Shown one piece after another: positions 63,340 to 64,000 of a stretch of DNA of 64,000 nucleotides. The notes under the pieces are model-generated. The model was not told where the DNA came from. It searched no databases and worked only from the letters and a program-made list of their open reading frames with translations. Location of the stretch: positions 186,001-250,000 of the forward strand of contig NZ_JAPKNH010000007.1 of assembly GCF_026344005.1 (NCBI RefSeq). The letters are read 5' to 3'. The DNA comes from Kaistia terrae. GTDB taxonomy: Bacteria > Pseudomonadota > Alphaproteobacteria > Rhizobiales > Kaistiaceae. The translations under genes were made by a program, and so were the position numbers. Each line of letters starts with the position of its first letter. Within the stretch, counting starts at the first letter, position 1.

Positions 63340-63674
63340 GCCAGCGCGTTTCCCGGAGCGATGTCGTTGCAACGACGCTACTTTTCGCCGGGATCGTGTC
63401 GCTCGTCGTCGCACTCGCCTGGTGGGGTCTCGTCTTTGGCAATGTGGCGGCGAATACCAGCCTTTCGATCCAGGCGGCGGTGCCTTGCCTCGTCAACACC
63501 TCGGACCTTTGCTCGCTCGCCATGTCGCTCTGCGGCGCAGGTCACTGGTTTGGCATCACCCGCTACTGGGAAGGACTGTTCTGGGCCGGAGCCGCGCTGA
63601 CGATGGCCGCCGCGGCATTCCAGTTCGTCGGGGCGAGGGCGGGAACAGGATCGCAACTGGGCGGGAAGAATTGA
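63336..63674 (+). CDS. Small membrane protein of the NitT/TauT-type importer operon (112 residues)
   Basis: Not recognised as a named family. It shows two clear hydrophobic helices (TTLLFAGIVSLVVALAWWGL; YWEGLFWAGAALTMAAAAFQ) and a central loop with three cysteines (PCLVNTSDLCSLAMSLCGAGH). It overlaps the ATPase gene by 4 bases (ATGA), so it is translated with the importer. Canonical ssu/tau operons have no such gene. The Cys-rich periplasm- or membrane-facing loop could bind a metal or thiol, or undergo disulfide exchange; this is speculation. Confidence 0.75.
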   Translation: MSQRVSRSDVVATTLLFAGIVSLVVALAWWGLVFGNVAANTSLSIQAAVPCLVNTSDLCSLAMSLCGAGHWFGITRYWEGLFWAGAALTMAAAAFQFVGARAGTGSQLGGKN

Positions 63675-63843
63675 AATGGATTTTCCTGCATTTTGCCCGT
63701 TTCGTGAGCAGCCATGCTTCGCCATTCATCGATGTTGATGGAATGATCATCGAAGTCTCGCGGGGCTGAGCCGCACGGTTTGCAGAATAAACAACAATTG
63801 ATTGAACCCAGACGGGCATGGCCCGTTCGAGGAATGATGAATC

Positions 63844-64000
63844 ATGGCGATTTTTAATCGAAATATTGTGACGAAGACTGTCGCTACGCTTGGCGCCTTG
63901 CTGGTCTCGGCGTCGATGCTGGCTGGTGCGGCGCAGGCCGGCGAGACGCTCGACAAGATCAAGTCGCGCGGCCAGATCAAGGTCGGCGTCGGCACGCTGC
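63844..64000 (+). CDS. Amino-acid-type ABC substrate-binding protein, 3' end beyond the window
   Basis: Fifty-two codons are visible, starting MAIFNRNIVTKTVATLGALL. A Sec signal peptide ends near GAAQA|GE, then TLDKIKSRGQIKVGVGTL, the usual start of family 3 solute-binding proteins. A purine-rich GAGGAATGATGA lies upstream. AT-rich codons at the very start (AIFNRN) are common at translation initiation. Ligand and partners lie outside the window. Confidence 0.8.
   Translation, partial: MAIFNRNIVTKTVATLGALLVSASMLAGAAQAGETLDKIKSRGQIKVGVGTL

Overview
The window reads as a GC-rich chromosomal segment of an alphaproteobacterium, most likely order Hyphomicrobiales (Rhizobiales). Support comes from the imuA-imuB-dnaE2 mutagenesis cassette behind an alphaproteobacterial-type LexA box (GTTC-N7-GTTC), LigD with more than one Ku protein, many ABC importers of the carbohydrate, amino-acid and NitT/TauT classes, and an ExoP/GumC-like polysaccharide protein. 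A Kaistia-like genus would fit, but that is only an impression. The window is cut inside a gene at both ends. I saw no rRNA, tRNA, CRISPR array, prophage or intact insertion sequence.

Layout. 1-4.4 kb: an RND efflux adaptor (5' end missing) and its inner-membrane pump. 4.6-11 kb: a small Dabb-fold protein, then the SOS translesion cassette on the minus strand (imuA, imuB, dnaE2). 11.4-14.6 kb: an ABC exporter, a WYL-type regulator and a VOC-fold protein. 14.8-20.9 kb: a UvrD-like helicase (minus strand), then a Wzz/BY-kinase-like protein and a bifunctional ManC on the plus strand. 21.1-27.7 kb: a polar amino-acid ABC importer with a class III aminotransferase and a 3-hydroxyisobutyrate-dehydrogenase-like enzyme, divergent from an IclR regulator. 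28-33.7 kb: a sugar cluster (FucU/RbsD mutarotase, PfkB kinase, CUT1 importer without ATPase). 33.9-37.5 kb: non-homologous end joining (ku, ligD). 37.6-46.2 kb: a two-subunit N,N-dimethylformamidase-like enzyme in an operon with a ROK regulator, divergent from a second CUT1 importer and a Gfo/Idh/MocA oxidoreductase. 46.3-56 kb: a second ku, then a full kdpFABCDE potassium operon with a PtsN-like gene downstream and two extra micro-ORFs. 56.3-63.7 kb: an aldehyde dehydrogenase, then a probable organosulfur cluster (IPNS-like dioxygenase, O-acetylhomoserine sulfhydrylase-like enzyme, SsuABC/TauABC-like importer, small membrane protein). 63.8 kb to the end: the start of another amino-acid-type binding protein.

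How the genes fit together. Three DNA-damage functions lie within 37 kb: the LexA-controlled mutasome, a helicase with a near-copy of the same LexA box, and NHEJ with two Ku proteins. Both CUT1 importers lack an ATPase gene and carry strong stem-loops between the binding-protein gene and the first permease gene, which would favour excess binding protein. Three families of hairpin or inverted-pair intergenic repeats (called A, B and C below) fill most gaps between convergent or unrelated genes. The most unusual observations are the dimethylformamidase-like pair embedded in a sugar-type regulon, the two unannotated-size membrane peptides in the kdp operon linked to a PtsN-like gene, the BY-kinase-like domain lacking its Walker A lysine, and the uniform 101-102 bp family B elements.
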